Numbered from the stretch's first letter, positions 1 through 11,932 are shown. The stretch: 64,000 nt of DNA from Symbiodinium natans (GCA_905221605.1 CAJNDS010002335.1:967387-1031386), one strand, 5' to 3'. Numbers and translations: made by a program. Notes: generated by a model from the sequence alone, not told the origin.

Positions 1-27
1 CTCGGGGCTGCATAAACTCTAGATTCT

Positions 28-91
28 TACAGCAGGAGCCCCCTTCACCCCAAGATCCTCTTGGATGCTGAGAAGCCACCCTTGGGTCTCA
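28..91 (+). CDS. Candidate exon (partial gene at window start)
   Basis: After TTCTTACAG the frame reads RSPLHPKILLDAEKPPLGLM and meets GTTTCGGG. The island ends exactly where telomere-type sequence begins. Unrecognised. Confidence 0.35.
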
Positions 92-1601
92 TGGTTTCGG
101 GTTTTAGGGGGTTTAGGGTTTAGGGTTTAGGGCTTAGGGCTTAGGGTTTAGGGTTTAGGGTTTAGGGCTGCATCTCCGCTGGCACGCCAAGCCCGGATGC
201 ACACGATGGGGTTCCAGTGTTCAGGGGCTGATATGGGCTCAGGAGTTCAGGAGTTCAGGGGTCCTCCTCCACAGGCCCTGGATGCAAACCGAAACCCTGA
301 ACCCTAAACCCTCAACCCTAAACCCTAACCCTAAACCCTTTGGGGTTTAGGGTTTCGGGCTTCGGGTGCTGGATGTGGGTGACATCCTGAGATCGGCGCC
401 GCCTGCACCACAGACGTGCGGCCTTCCGCGAGCACGGCAGAACCAGGCCTGGGATTTGGGGGTTTAGGGTTTAGGGCTAGGGTTCAGGGTTCAGGGTTTA
501 GGGTTTAGGGGCTGAGGAGTTACCCTCAACCCTGAACCCTCTTTGCACTGGAGAGAGGGCTTGGGGTGTGGGAGGCATCGGGTAACGGCCCCCCTGAGAA
601 TCAGCTTCTTGGGCATCCTGCGCCCTCCCCAATCCTACGCCCGCCTGAAGAACCTTCAAACCTACGTTCTGGGGCTCAGGGTTTAGGGTTTAGGGTTTGG
701 TTTTAAAGTCCGTTGCTCAAAAAGGGTTTGGTTCTCTTATCATGACCATCCTCTTCTCAGGCAGCCTACAAAAAAGACAAGTTCTTGGTCCTTGCTTAAA
801 CCCTAAAGCCTAAACCCTCAACCCTCAACCCTCAACCCTAAACCCTAAACCCTAAACCCTAAACCCGAAACCCGAAACCCGAAGCCGCACAGCACACCCT
901 GAAGCCCTTGTCTTCGAGGTTCCATGGACGGCACAGTGGACATGACGCTTCTGCCAAGCAACGGGCGGCGATCCGACGAGACGAACTTTGCTCAAGTTTT
1001 TAGGGGGTTTAGGGTTTAGGGTTTGGGGTTTAGGGTTTAGGGCTTAGGGCTAAAACGGCTTTGCTTATTTGGTGAAGCTGTGGGCGAAGCGGTTGAGGGG
1101 TTTTGTGTTCAAGATTCGCCATTTTGGATTCTGGGCGCCTTCAGCGTTTTGGATGCCCTTGGGGCTTTCTACGGAGCGAACAGCATGCGCACATACTTGA
1201 TTCCATGTTTCATACTGTTCAGGACATATGTGTTTTTAGAACATAACCCTTCCTATGCACACACATTCACGTGGTCTCTGCCTCCCGGTTCCAGTTTGCG
1301 TGAGCACTGGGCTTGGCGATCAAAAGCTCGCTTCCACAAATTGAAATCTGCAGAATATGAGCACCCTAAACCCTAAACCCCAAACCCTAAACCCTAAACC
1401 CCAAACCCCAAACCCTAAACCCTAAACCCTAAACCCAAATCCTAGGGTTTAGGGTTTTTGGATCCTCCAAGCCCACTGTACCTGGGGGGAGCTGTTAGAG
1501 GATCCCCGAACACTCCCTTCGCCCTTGAAAAGCAGGGTTTAGGGTTTAGGGTTTAGGGTTTAGGGTTTAGGGTTTAGGGTTTCGCATCCTGTACCCTGCA
1601 G

Positions 1602-1726
1602 GTAGATCTCTCCCCTCCTGGGGCCGTGCAGCTCAGGAACTCCCCTCCCAACCTCAGCGTGTTCCGCAACGGAGAGGCCGCCAGGCCAACCTTTCAAGGT
1701 GACGACCCTGAGTACCTTTGGCCAGG
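1602..1726 (+). CDS. Candidate exon, 41 codons
   Basis: Acceptor CCCTGCAG, donor GTTGATGG. It opens V-D-L-S-P-P-G and ends DDPEYLWPG. Its last 23 bp are duplicated beyond the following TTTAGGG tract. Unrecognised. Confidence 0.45.
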
Positions 1727-1812
1727 GTTGATGGTTTAGGGTTTAGGGTTTAGGGTTTAGGGCTTAGGGTTTAGGGTTTAGGGTATAGGGACGACCCTGA
1801 GTACCTTTGGCC
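1701..1812. repeat. 23-bp direct duplication flanking a TTTAGGG tract
   Basis: GACGACCCTGAGTACCTTTG (continuing GCC) occurs at 1701-1723 and 1790-1812 with only telomere-type repeat between. The first copy is the 3' end of a candidate exon. Confidence 0.85.
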
Positions 1813-1943
1813 GGGCAGTGGGTGGGGATCCTGGGTTGAGGGCACAAGGGGGTAGGTGGTCGCGAGTATTCTGGAGTGCTGGTTGAAGTTCTTGCAGAAC
1901 ATCTACCGCAAACTGCCTTCTACGTATCAGAACTCCTTCTCTG

Positions 1944-2040
1944 GTAGCCCAGTGGTACCCTTTACACTTGTTTGGTTCGGGGCTCCCTTATAAAGTAGCC
2001 AACCTAAGAAAGGGAATTATAATACGGCTACCGGGCTACT
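1944..2040. mobile_element. MITE family B
   Basis: A ~97-bp element starting GTAGCCCAGTGGTACCCTTT and ending CGGCTACCGGGCTAC, so the ends are inverted repeats. Two relatives are at 13109 and 62675. TA may be the target duplication. Confidence 0.75.
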
Positions 2041-2462
2041 CGAACATTTCACTGGGATGCCCAGTTTATTCCGTTTTGTTGGGGGGGTTTAGCTTCCCTC
2101 AAGTTTTTTCCTAGTAATTATCCCTAAACCGTAAACCCGAGGGTGTTGGTATACACGGTTTTTTTAAGGCCATCCTAGTTAAAGAGCTTCGACCTACTTG
2201 TGTTAAAGTTTCGTACCCTGCGCAACATGAAGCCCAACACAAGTCGCCACCGCAAGCACCAACCTTTTCCAGGGCGCCAGGGTGCCAGGATGTGGGGTTC
2301 AGGGTTTAGGCTTTAGGGTTTAGGGTTTAGGGTATATGGTTTAGGGTTTATGATGCAAACTATCATAATGGAGCAAGTCTTCTCATGGTGGTAAGTATTC
2401 TCGATACTGAGGAGGTTCATGGCTAGAAAATTAACCATCGTGAACAAGAGTACTGTGTTTGG

Positions 2463-2541
2463 TTAAGACCCACCACAAAAAAAAACATTCTTCCCTATTA
2501 GGGCAGAAAAAAGGAATTATTATTTTTTTGGTGGGTTCTTA
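2463..2541. mobile_element. Small palindromic element (family F-like)
   Basis: TTAAGACCCACCACAAAAAA and TTTTTTTGGTGGGTTCTTA are complementary ends around TT-CCCTATTAGGG. Confidence 0.55.
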
Positions 2542-2803
2542 CAACCCTAAACCCTAAGCCCTAAACCCTAAGCCCTAAACCCTAAACCCTAAACCCTAAA
2601 CCGTCTTCAGCAGAAGCCTCTGGAATCCCAGGTATTTGCCCCAAAGCACTTCGAGCGCCCCAGGAGTACAGCTGTCCTTGCTGCTCCGCTGATCTCATCC
2701 TCTGGGGTATAGGGTAGAGGGTTTAGGGTTTAGGGTTTAGGGTTTAGGGTTTCGGGCAACTCATAGGCCGCAGTGGTGCAAAAGCACCCTATGAAGCAAA
2801 AGG

Positions 2804-3295
2804 GTGGCCCTTGTTTATTCATTCTCCGAAGCGTTGCACTGTTGGGGTTCTCAGTTCCTTCGGAGGGTTATTCGACCGGGCGAGATATGCCTGCCGGGTC
2901 TGAGGTGGTTCGTGTCGAGAACAATCTCTTTTCAAAAACAGTTCGAAGCTTCTCGGTTCTGGCCTACACGGTTTCAGGGTCTTCACTGGTGCAATGTGCA
3001 TGGGTTTGTGGCTACCTGCCCAAAGCAAGCTGGCGTGCGCTTCTTAGACGCTTCTTTCTTTGCAATCCTCTACCATGATTCCGTGGTACCCCAGAGGGCC
3101 CATCTTTCTCGTACTTGCCAAGTGAACGACAGCCGGGCGCTCTTGAATGCTCTGGGCCGCGCCCTGAGGTTTTCAGAGGACATGCGAGCTGCTCGACGCA
3201 ATTGGACTCTAACACTCTTCAACGGGGCGTCTATTGTAGGTTTTTTAAGGGAGGGGGGTTCATGGCGGGGTAGGTACCCATATAGAGAATCTTGA
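2804..3295 (+). CDS. Candidate coding island, 163 codons open
   Basis: A tract-free open frame (no ATG at its start). The part from about 3120 reads NDSRALLNALGRALRFSEDM and looks protein-like. A second frame (2773-3078) is open too, so the reading is uncertain. An exon starting after AG near 3132 is one possibility. Confidence 0.3.
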   Translation: MALVYSFSEALHCWGSQFLRRVIRPGEICLPGLRWFVSRTISFQKQFEASRFWPTRFQGLHWCNVHGFVATCPKQAGVRFLDASFFAILYHDSVVPQRAHLSRTCQVNDSRALLNALGRALRFSEDMRAARRNWTLTLFNGASIVGFLREGGSWRGRYPYRES

Positions 3296-3940
3296 AGTAG
3301 CTTGCTTACGGAGGTTTCGGGAGTAGGGGGAGTATCAGGGAACTAATTCAAAGCATCCTTTTTTGGTGCCGTAATCGAGTTGTCCTCCTTCATCCCGTTC
3401 GTGAGGGGGTGACACGGTTGCCGCATAGTGTGTCCTCAAGAAGAACCAGATCACTTCAGCGACGTGCCCCGAAACCCTAAACCCTAGCCACCCTAAACCC
3501 TAAACCATCAACCCACATGAGTGAATGGGCGCTTGCCTCGCGCTCATCTGGTGGCGTACAAATAATGGGTGTGCGTAGACCCAGTCTGGCTGGCAGAATC
3601 TGAATCCATAACTTCAGCTCCTTCAGTCATGCATTCCATAGGGCGCAGTGGGGTGCTCGATCTTACTAATCAGAACAGGGCTTTGGGAGATTATAGTACA
3701 ATGATAAACGGGCCATGAGGGAAGACTGATAGTAATTATTCCGACCCCGTTAGTACGGGGGCTGGGAGATAGGGAAGCAAAATCCGACGCCTTCGCTCCA
3801 GAGAGTCGGGGAAGAGACGACCTGGGGATGAGGGTTGAGGGGGTTTAGGGTTTAGGGTTTTGGGTTTTGGGTTTAGGGTTTAGGGTTTAGGGTTTGGGGT
3901 TTGGGGTTTCAGGCTTAGGATGCAAAGAAGAAGGGTAGGC
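3296..3940. other. Low-signal stretch
   Basis: Tracts at 3470-3510 and 3840-3910; otherwise unique sequence without convincing exons or element ends. Confidence 0.5.
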
Positions 3941-4064
3941 TTAGTTAGATATGTTCCTACCCGGCAGTGTACGAAGAGGCCTGGATGCAAAAGGGTTTCA
4001 GGGCTTAGGGTTTAGGAATATGGAAGACGTCCTAAACACGAAACCTCAATCCAAATCTACCCAG

Positions 4065-4142
4065 GAGAGCTTGAACAACATCGTGCGCAAGGTGGGCAAC
4101 ACCATGTCCCAGGACACCACATCTTCGAGTTTCCGCATTCAG
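4065..4142 (+). CDS. Candidate exon
   Basis: Acceptor CTACCCAG. Reads ESLNNIVRKVGNTMSQDTTS and continues. A GT donor after CGCAAG (4091) or a junction near 4142 are alternatives. Confidence 0.35.
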
Positions 4143-4943
4143 GGAATCGAGGCTTCCCAAAAGGAGTCTAAAGGTGTGGGATTTACGGCCAACAACCTTC
4201 CTTCTCCTGTTAAACTGAGCAGTTTACTCCTAGACCAGTTGACCCCAAACCCTAAATCCTAAGCCCTTAAACCCTGGACCCTTTTGCTCAGCTGAACCTG
4301 AAATAGCTGCGCGAAGCAAAGCACGAGATTGGGAGCCTCAGACTTTAGTCCCCAAGACTCGAAGGCCCTGAAAGCCTTGAGTGTTTGAGGGGGTTTAAGG
4401 GCTTCGGGGTTTAGGGTTTGGGGTTAGGGTGCCTGGTTTAAGGGTTTTAGGGCTTCGGGGTTGAAGAGTTTAGGTCTTCAGGGCTTAGGGTTTTGGGTGC
4501 TTCAGGGTTCTGGGGTTGGCTGTACCCTTTTATCACAAAGTTTTGCGCTTGCGGGGTCTCTACCAAAGCCCAAGGCCTTGGCTACAAAGGGCGCCGTGAT
4601 CCCCCCTAAACCCTAAAACCCTAGAACCCTAAAGCCCTAAAGCCCTAAAACCCTAAAACCCCAAAACCCCAAAACCCTAAAGCCCTAAAACCCTAAAACC
4701 CTAAACCCTAGACGAGGCGAAGGCGACATGGTTTCAGGCTTCGGGTGTGGTAAAGCTCCAGGACACCCGCGAGGCTGCAAGGCCATCAACCTTCCAGCCG
4801 GCCCCATCAAGCGCAGACCTGAGTTTTTCGTTTAGGGTTTAGGGTTTCGGGTTTAAGGTTTTTGGTTTAGGGTTTCGGGTTTAGGGTTCAGGGTGTTTAC
4901 ATGTCCCAGGCTAGGTTTGCATCGTCCATTGTCCGCAGCCCAG

Positions 4944-5004
4944 GTTCGCACATTCCACCGGCTCCATCAATGCTCGGTCCGCAAGTCGCCTGGAGGAGTT
5001 CAAG
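4944..5004 (+). CDS. Candidate exon spliced directly at a TTTAGGG tract
   Basis: Acceptor GCAGCCCAG, donor AAG|GTTTAGGG. Reads FAHSTGSINARSASRLEEFK. It ends exactly at the first telomere unit. Confidence 0.5.
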
Positions 5005-5415
5005 GTTTAGGGGGTTTAGGGGGTTTAGGGGGTTTAGGGGGTTTATTGTAGGTTATTCTTTTGGCACCCGCTTAGCTGCATGAACCACTCCGCAGGGATC
5101 CCTGATTTGATTGACTGGTTTATAGGGTTTAGGGTTTCGGGTTTAGGGTTTGGGGGGCTTTAGGGCGGTGCTGAGTCCTGGCATGAAGCAGCTTCCAGGT
5201 TCAAGAAGGGGGTTTAGGGGGTTTAGGGTTTCAGGGGCACAGGGTCTGGGTTTATAGGGGTTTGCTCGCACCGAGCAAAACTCCGGCTTTGCGGCTTCAG
5301 GCTTCGCCAGCCGCCCTTGGAAAACTACGCGTCCTAAAACTAGCCACGACAGTGACATTTTTCTGCTAGGGCGACTTATTACTGTTTTTTCTTGAAGAGT
5401 TGTTATAAAACATAG

Positions 5416-5508
5416 ATGTTGCTGGATTTGCAAGAGCTGAACGCATGGCAGAGGTGGCACGCGGACTCCATTCAGCAACTCAACTTGCCTGTCGCACTAT
5501 TCATGTTG
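5416..5508 (+). CDS. Candidate exon, 31 codons
   Basis: Acceptor ACATAG, donor TTG|GTGGGT. Reads MLLDLQELNAWQRWHADSIQ... with an amphipathic pattern, and exits in phase 0. It pairs in phase with the next island at 5589. Confidence 0.5.
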
Positions 5509-5588
5509 GTGGGTTCACGGTTTAGTGTTTATTGCATGAAGTGAGTGAAACTGTCACCCAGCTCTGTTTCCAATTTCGCTTCTCGCAG

Positions 5589-5620
5589 GTCAAGGCTGTT
5601 GCCCACTTCGCTACTCGCAG
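5589..5620 (+). CDS. Candidate mini-exon
   Basis: Acceptor TTCTCGCAG, donor CGCAG|GTTTGT. Reads VKAVAHFATR. Phase 0 entry matches the exit of 5416-5508. Downstream remains open as FVCASLIAYIL to a stop. Confidence 0.4.
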
Positions 5621-6912
5621 GTTTGTTTGCGCCTCTCTCATTGCCTACATCCTCTAGCTATGATGACCTTTGTAAGTCGGGTTTGCGGCTTCGTGGGGGC
5701 TGCCTGGGTGGTGGAGTACAGCCCCCGCCCCCCCCCTTCCCCTCCCCTAATGATCCCAATATATCCCAATGCATCCCAACATACTATACCCTAAGCTCAA
5801 ACCCTGAACCCTGGACCCTAAACCCTAAACCCTCAAACCTAAACCCTAAGCCCTGAACCCTGAACCCTGAACCCTGAACCCTAAACCCTAAACCCTAAAC
5901 CCTAAACCCTAAACCCTAAACCCTAAACCCTACCCACTATCGAAACCCTCTGCCCAACCTTTTCCAGGTCAGTCTGCCCTCTTCTGCATCGATGCTCGGT
6001 TGCAGTCATGTTGAAGTGGCACGATTGGGGCTCCTGTACGGGTCGGAAGATTTACTAATCGTCCCTTATGGTCCCTTTATCATAATACCATAATAACCCC
6101 CCCAAGCCCAAGTCTAATTGTGGAGGCCCATGCGGGAGATTTGCGTCGTGCTCAGGTTTAGGGCTTCGGGTCTGGGGGTGGGGGGGGGGGGGGCACCACA
6201 TGTGCCTGGACTTCCTTGCGAATTTGGATTGTTTTGTCAAGTGATCAAGGGATGCAGGGGGCAGGGTGACAGTGATCAGGAGTTTAGGGTTTGAGGTTTA
6301 GGGTTTAGGGTGTAGGTTTAAATTTTATAAGGTTTAAGGCTTAGGGTTTGGGGGACTTCGGTTGCAACCTCCTAGAAGAGCAAAGCCCAGAGCCACAGCC
6401 ACGGGAGTCACTACAAGGACGCTCCAGCCGCATCCATCACTTGCATCCGTCGCACCCTCAGACCAGCGCGCCTCCTTTATAGAAACAAAATTGTCCAACC
6501 CCCAGCACGGCCCCTGACCCCCTGTCATCCACTGAAGCCCTAAAACCCTAGAACCCAAAACGCTAAACCCTGAATGAACCCGAAGCCCTAAACCCGAAGC
6601 CCGAAGCCCGAAGCCCTACCGGAAAGAGGGTTTGAAATAACAGGGGAGGAAGGGTCGTAGGGAGGTTAAAGGGGTTAATGGGGGGGGTGGGGGGGGGGGG
6701 GGAGGGAAGGGTTGGGTTAGGGGGAAGGGAGGCCCGATCCGGGTCTGCGACGCTTCTGGGCAGGAAGCCGAGGCGATTTTAGTTGTTGGTGCCACCTAGT
6801 AAGACTCCAACCCCAAGAAACGTAGCAAGAGGGTTTAGGTTTAGAGTGCAGGGTTGAGGGTTTAGGCAGCCTTCAGAAAGTAGGTTTGGGGCTCTTCGCC
6901 CGATACCCTCAG

Positions 6913-6999
6913 CCCGAATCCAAATCTCTGGGTGTTGAGTCCCGGTTGCGAACAGTCCGGACAGAAAGAAAGCGTCTTATCAAGCCATGGGATATCTAG
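6913..6999 (+). CDS. Candidate exon ending in a stop
   Basis: Acceptor ACCCTCAG. Reads PESKSLGVESRLRTVRTERK... to TAG. It is either a terminal exon or has an unrecognised donor before the stop. Confidence 0.35.
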   Translation, partial: PESKSLGVESRLRTVRTERKRLIKPWDI

Positions 7000-7365
7000 A
7001 CTGAGGGCTGCTATGTAGGGCTTTAGGGCTGAAAAGGGTTTAGGGAATTTCGGGCGTAGGGTCTAGCGGTTTCTAGCGATTTCTAGGCTGTTTTAGGGGC
7101 TGAGGGGTGGGTTTAAGGGGCTCACAATTAGGCTTCAGCGAGTGCCCACTTTGCTTGTTTTTTTGGCCAAGGTTTCTGGCTCGGCTTATCCGCCCTTGCA
7201 AAGTCCAGGGCCATGTGTTCAAGGCTGGCCCTGGAAACAGAAGCGAGTTCAGCACCATAACCCTAGTACTCCTGAAGACCGATGGACCCTAAAGCTCTGA
7301 GCCGTCAAGGCGCACGACCCTGAAAAAGCCTGAAGCCCGGAAGCCCTCAACAAGAAAAGGAATAT

Positions 7366-7476
7366 GGATCTCTACAAGAGTTGAAGGTGGCGCGCTGGGA
7401 GTCAAACACACGTTCTGTGACAATAAGGACCCTGATATTTGAATTTGTCAGGATAGTTTGGCTCCCCAGCCCCTAA
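7366..7476 (+). CDS. Candidate coding island
   Basis: Open frame LQELKVARWESNTRSVTIRT... then a hydrophobic IFEFVRIVWL segment, to a stop. Splice boundaries are not obvious. Confidence 0.3.
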   Translation, partial: GSLQELKVARWESNTRSVTIRTLIFEFVRIVWLPSP

Positions 7477-8950
7477 AGAGAAGGAGCATTAAAGTGGTCA
7501 CACGATAGTCCTAGGATTCATGTTTTGAGAACTGGGACAACCGCGTATGGGGAGGGGGGGGGGGGGGGGGTGTTTCTCAGGGTTTAGGGTTTAGGGCTTA
7601 GGGTTTAGGGCTTAGGGTTTAGGGTTTAGGGTTTAGGGCTTAGGGTTTAGGGTTTAGGGGGTGGGCTTTGGAGTCTTGTTGGGGCTTCGAGGGGCGTCGA
7701 TCCGCGCAGGAGTTTGTGGGTGAGGGGCTGAGACAGCCAGGTCCGGATGTTCCCACATGTGGCAAGCCAGGGGGCTTTGTGATGGTTTAGGGTTTAGGGT
7801 TTAGGGTTTAGGGTTTAGGTTTTAGGGTAAGGCCCTTAGAAATCTGAGAATGTGTTGCTGAAGGAACTGGTGAGTCGATGTCTTGCTGTTGACCTTCCTT
7901 GTCGGAAGAAAGGGCCCCAGAAACCTGTCGCGACCCTAAACTAGCCTAGGGTGGGACCGTGCCCAGGGTACGCTTGACAGAGCCCTAAACCCTAAGCCCG
8001 AAACCCCAAACCCTAAACCCTAAGGGAAGTTTCATGGTCCCTTAATTATACTTCTTTAAAGGACTCTGAAGTATGGGCCCTTGGGTTTTATGAGCCTATG
8101 CCATGTATAAAAGGCTAAGAATCATGCCATCCAACAGTTGGGTTTAGCGGTTAGGGGTTAGGGGTCGCATGAGCATGCCCCCGCACCCTTTGCCTGTGCC
8201 AGGGCCGCCCACGACTCTACCAGCGCAGCTTCCGTTGCGAGTTCCCGCGTACACTACGCATCGCCAATGAAAGGGGGAAAGGGGAGACAAAAGGAGAGTG
8301 TCGGGCCGTGTAGGGTCTAGGGTTTAGGGTTTAGGTTTAAGGGTTTAGGGATTTTTCGTTTAGGGTCCGGGGTTGGGACAGTGAGGGGGAGTGGGGGGGG
8401 GGTGAACCCTAACACGACCCCTGACCCAAACAAGCAAGTGATCTGCGTTCCGTTCCTTGCACATGCAAAACCCTGAAACACCCTAAAAACGCCCAAGCGA
8501 CGAAGTCATCAGTCGCCGACTTTCCCAAGACTGACAAATGCCTTTGCTGGCTTTTGATATTCAGGGCTTAGGGTTTAGGGTCAGCTGCCGAGGCAGGTTA
8601 GCCCCAAAACCTTCAACCCTGATTTAGCCTGTGCATGTGTTTTGCCCGCTTTGAATTGCTTTCTAGCCTCCCGAACACCGTAAACCCTAAACCCCAAACC
8701 ATTAACCCTAAACCCTAAACCCTAAACCCTAAACCCTAAACCCTAAACCCTAAACCCTAAACCCTAAACCCTAAACCCTAAACCCTAAACCCCTAACCCT
8801 AACCCCTGGATCGATGTGAGGCCAAGGGAAGCTGCCAGCTGCCATTTTTATCGGACCAAGCGTGTCATTTAAGGCTCAGGGTTTAGGGCTTAGGGTTTAG
8901 GGTTTAGGGTGTTGGGTTTATTTAGGAACCTGGATGATTTTTAAAAACAG

Positions 8951-9047
8951 GGGGTTTCCGAAAATCGGGGCACCCATTTTGGGTTTCCCTTTAAGGGGTT
9001 CTCTTCTATTTGGGGTATTCAAGGGGTACCCCTTTATTTTGGGAAAC
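8951..9047. mobile_element. MITE family C
   Basis: A ~97-bp palindrome: GGGTTTCCGAAAATCGGGGC at one end, GGGGTACCCC then TTTTGGGAAAC at the other, with a central TTTAAGGGG. Related copies are at 16049 and 37841. Confidence 0.75.
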
Positions 9048-9365
9048 AGCTATATGAACCCTGTCTGTTGATCCTTTTTAAACAAAGAACATGTCCAGAA
9101 GACCCGTTCTACTGGAATATGCGCCCAAAACACCAAACCCCAAGCCCTTAAAACTAGACCCCAACCCTAAACCCTAAACCCTGAACCCGAAACCCAAAAC
9201 CCTAAACCCTAAACCGGGTAAATCCCCCCCCCCCCCCCCCCAAAAAAAAAAAAAAGAAGTCCTTCTCCCGTGGAGCAGTGCCGGCCGGGTGGCCAACAAA
9301 AACCCTCAAACAAAAGAACCCTCAGTTGCCGGGATGCCAGAGACCCTAAACCCTTAATCCTTAAA

Positions 9366-9493
9366 GCCCTAAACCCTAAGCCTAAACCCGTAAACCCCTA
9401 AACCCCTAAACCCCTAAACCCCTAAACCCCTAAACCCCTAAACCCCTAAACCCCTAAACCCCTAAACCCCTAAACCCCTAAACCCCTAAACCC
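9366..9493. repeat. Tract with 8-bp unit CCCCTAAA
   Basis: This array uses an extra C (AACCCCTA) in register over more than ten units, unlike the usual 7-mer. It points to local tandem amplification of a variant unit. Confidence 0.9.
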
Positions 9494-9566
9494 TGAACCC
9501 TCTATCTGTCGTCCTACTTCGCCGGACCCTCGGGATAGAGCGGGGAGAGAGTGTCAGTGTAGGGCT

Positions 9567-9668
9567 TACTTGGAGGTTCGTGGGTGCTTCTTACCCCCCA
9601 TTCTAACCACTTAGGGGGCTTATCAGTACAGTGAAATTTGGGTTTAAGTACTCATGAACCGCCAAGTG
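9567..9668. mobile_element. MITE family A, diverged copy
   Basis: Ends ACTTGGAGGTTCGTGGG and CATGAACCGCCAAGT, with a shortened centre. Same inverted repeat as the copy at 11778. Confidence 0.75.
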
Positions 9669-10048
9669 TAGGGTTTAGGGCTTAGGGCCTAGGGCTTAGG
9701 ATTTGGGGCTTAGGGCTTAGTGTTCAGGGCCCGGCTGATTAAAAAGAGCTTCGGGTTCAGCAAGGGTTTGTGGGGCTTATGGCTTCGGTATAGGGCTGTA
9801 TGGGTTTAGGGTTTATAGGGTTATAGGGTTATAGGGTTATGGGGTTATAGGGTTACAGGGTTTAGGGTTTAGGGTTTAGGGTCAGGTTCAGGGTTTAGCG
9901 CCTTTGCCTGCCTGTGCGGCGCATGGCCATGGGGCCCTGAGAGGGCGCGGCGCGACCGGCCGCCATGGACGAGGCTGGCTGATCCCCTCCCCACTTTTTT
10001 GCCATGTAAACATATAACTATGTATTTGCAGCAGATGTCTGACTAAAT

Positions 10049-10653
10049 TGATTCCCCACCCTTGGTGTGGGGTTGTTAGATTTTAAAACTCACCCCTCTC
10101 CTCGCCCGGTCTACTCCTCGCTCATCCCTGGAGTGCCCAACCCCAGAGTGTCCCTGCCCAACCCCAGACTTTCCCTGGAGTGCCCAGCCCATGCCCAGGC
10201 CCAGAGTGTCCAAAAAGTGCCCAAGCTCAGAGTGTCCCTGGAGCGCCCAGCCCCAAGAGTGTCTTTGGAGTGCCCAACCCCAGAGCATCTCTACTCAGAT
10301 GTTCGAAGCAAAGTGACTTTACTTCGAACAGCCTCACCTTGGTCCTTGTTAAAAAGAAAGAACGCAAGTAAGATGCTCAAACAAAGGCACATTGATTCAA
10401 ATGCGCTTCCTTAGTTGTTGCTTGCAACTGGGGTTGGGCACTCCAGGGACACGCTGGGGTTTGACACGTTGGCCAGGAGTTTGGGGACACTCCGTGCTTG
10501 GGCACTCCAGGGACACTCTGGGTTGGGCACTCCGGAGTTGGGCATCCAGGGACACCCTGGGGTTGGGGACTCCAGGGATGAGCGAGGAGTAGACCGGGCG
10601 AGGAGAGGGGTTGAATTTAAGATCTAGCAACCCCACACCGAAAGTGGGGTATA
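10049..10653. mobile_element. ~600-bp foldback element with internal ~25-bp tandem units
   Basis: Outer ends ATTCCCCACCCTTGGTGTGG and the complementary ...CCCCACACCGAAAGTGGGGTA are followed by complementary arms (CTCCTCGCCCGGTCTACTCC and its complement). Each arm holds degenerate tandem copies of a GAGTGTCCCTGGAGTGCCCA-type unit. The centre (about 10,290-10,420) is unique. No transposase is seen. The open frames here are products of the repeat. Confidence 0.8.
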
Positions 10654-10659
10654 AATGCA

Positions 10660-10950
10660 AAAGCATGGCTTCAGATACAACAACAGGTCTTTAGATGATC
10701 GAGCATTAACTTCGGAACTAGTTTTATATGCTATGTAACTTATGGAGTTGGGTATGCAGTATTTCAGAGTTTTACCCTTCTGGTATTTTTGTATTCATAC
10801 TAGTCATAAGTATAAAAGTACAAATATTGGGGTTCAATCCTACTAGGCTCATTGATCAAAATGTCCTAAGTGTAAACTTGTATATGTATCTGCAAAAGAA
10901 AGAGCACATATAGGGAGTGCGGAGATTCTGAAAAGCCTTGGGCGGATCTT
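10660..10950. other. AT-rich unique stretch without gene signal
   Basis: This lies between the foldback element and a G-run. Only short chance frames are seen. Confidence 0.5.
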
Positions 10951-10971
10951 GGGGGGGGGGGGGGGCGACCA

Positions 10972-10972
10972 C

Positions 10973-11003
<31 letters not shown>

Positions 11004-11200
11004 CATGTATGTATGTATGTATATCTATATACACATGTATATATATATATGCACATACGTACCCGATTCGTATTCCTATCAATATTAAGTTCCAGAATTA
11101 GAACTGGAATTGAACGCCAGTTTATCTATCCATCTATATACACACATATGTGTATGTATATATATATATATATATTTATTTATTTATTTTTTGCACACAT
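10972..11200. repeat. TA/TATG microsatellites
   Basis: (AT)n and TATGTATG tracts at ~10973-11052 and ~11150-11180, after a G-run at 10951. Similar tracts lie at 36470-36740, 38575-38670, 38840-38885, 47285-47395 and 59350-59460. No gene is seen from 10,660 to 11,230. Confidence 0.85.
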
Positions 11201-11700
11201 ATATTTGTATTTATACTCATATGAAAATACAATATGCTAACAACCGACGCCTCTGTTGGGAAACGCCTAGGTTTACCAGGGTTTAGGGCCACACACGGTT
11301 CAGCGCCGAACAACCAAGATATATTCCAAGCCATGAGCCCACTCCTGAGACCCAAAATGTGTCTACGCCCCCGAACTCTTCAACCAAACACGCTTAACTC
11401 TGACCCCTTCACTTCACAACACCCTAAACCCTAAACCCTAAACCCTAAACCCTAAACCCTAAACCCTCCTGAGGCGACTCCTAGTCTGAGTCGTCCAAGT
11501 CGACGGCGTGCGGTCTGCCGCATGGCGGGGGCAGTGGTCACCCTTACAGAAACCTCAAACCCTACGGAGCCTATGTCCGAGGTTTAGGGTTTAGGGTTTA
11601 GGAGTTAGGGTTTAGGGTTTAGGATTTAGGGTTTAGGGTTCAGGGTTTAGGGTAGACCCCCTTGGGATATTTTTACATCTTCCCTTATTGGGTTTCAGAG

Positions 11701-11767
11701 GATCATCGTCGGAATCTTCTTTCAGCGGATTTCAGGGGCCAACCGAGAGAACCTCCTGCTACCATGA
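11701..11767 (+). CDS. Candidate exon
   Basis: Acceptor GGGTTTCAGAG, donor ATGAG|GTGGAC. Reads GSSSESSFSGFQGPTERTSC.... A MITE A copy follows in the presumed intron. Confidence 0.35.
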
Positions 11768-11777
11768 GGTGGACATA

Positions 11778-11921
11778 TACTTGGAGGTTCAGGGTACTTC
11801 TTAACCAATTATAGCTGTACTCATAACCCAAATTATGACCATATTAGGGCACTTAAGGGGCTTATGTGTGTGTTATAAGTACAGCTATAATTGGTTAATA
11901 AGTACCCCGAAGCTCCAAGTA
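11778..11921. mobile_element. MITE family A, full copy
   Basis: A ~144-bp near-perfect palindrome with ends TACTTGGAGGTTC and AGCTCCAAGTA, and subterminal TTAACCAATTATAGCTGTAC with its complement. The ends fit a TA duplication (TA-CTTGGAGG...CCTCCAAG-TA) as in Tc1/mariner-type MITEs. At least twelve copies or fragments lie in the window. Confidence 0.85.
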
Positions 11922-11932
11922 AGCTTCGGGCG

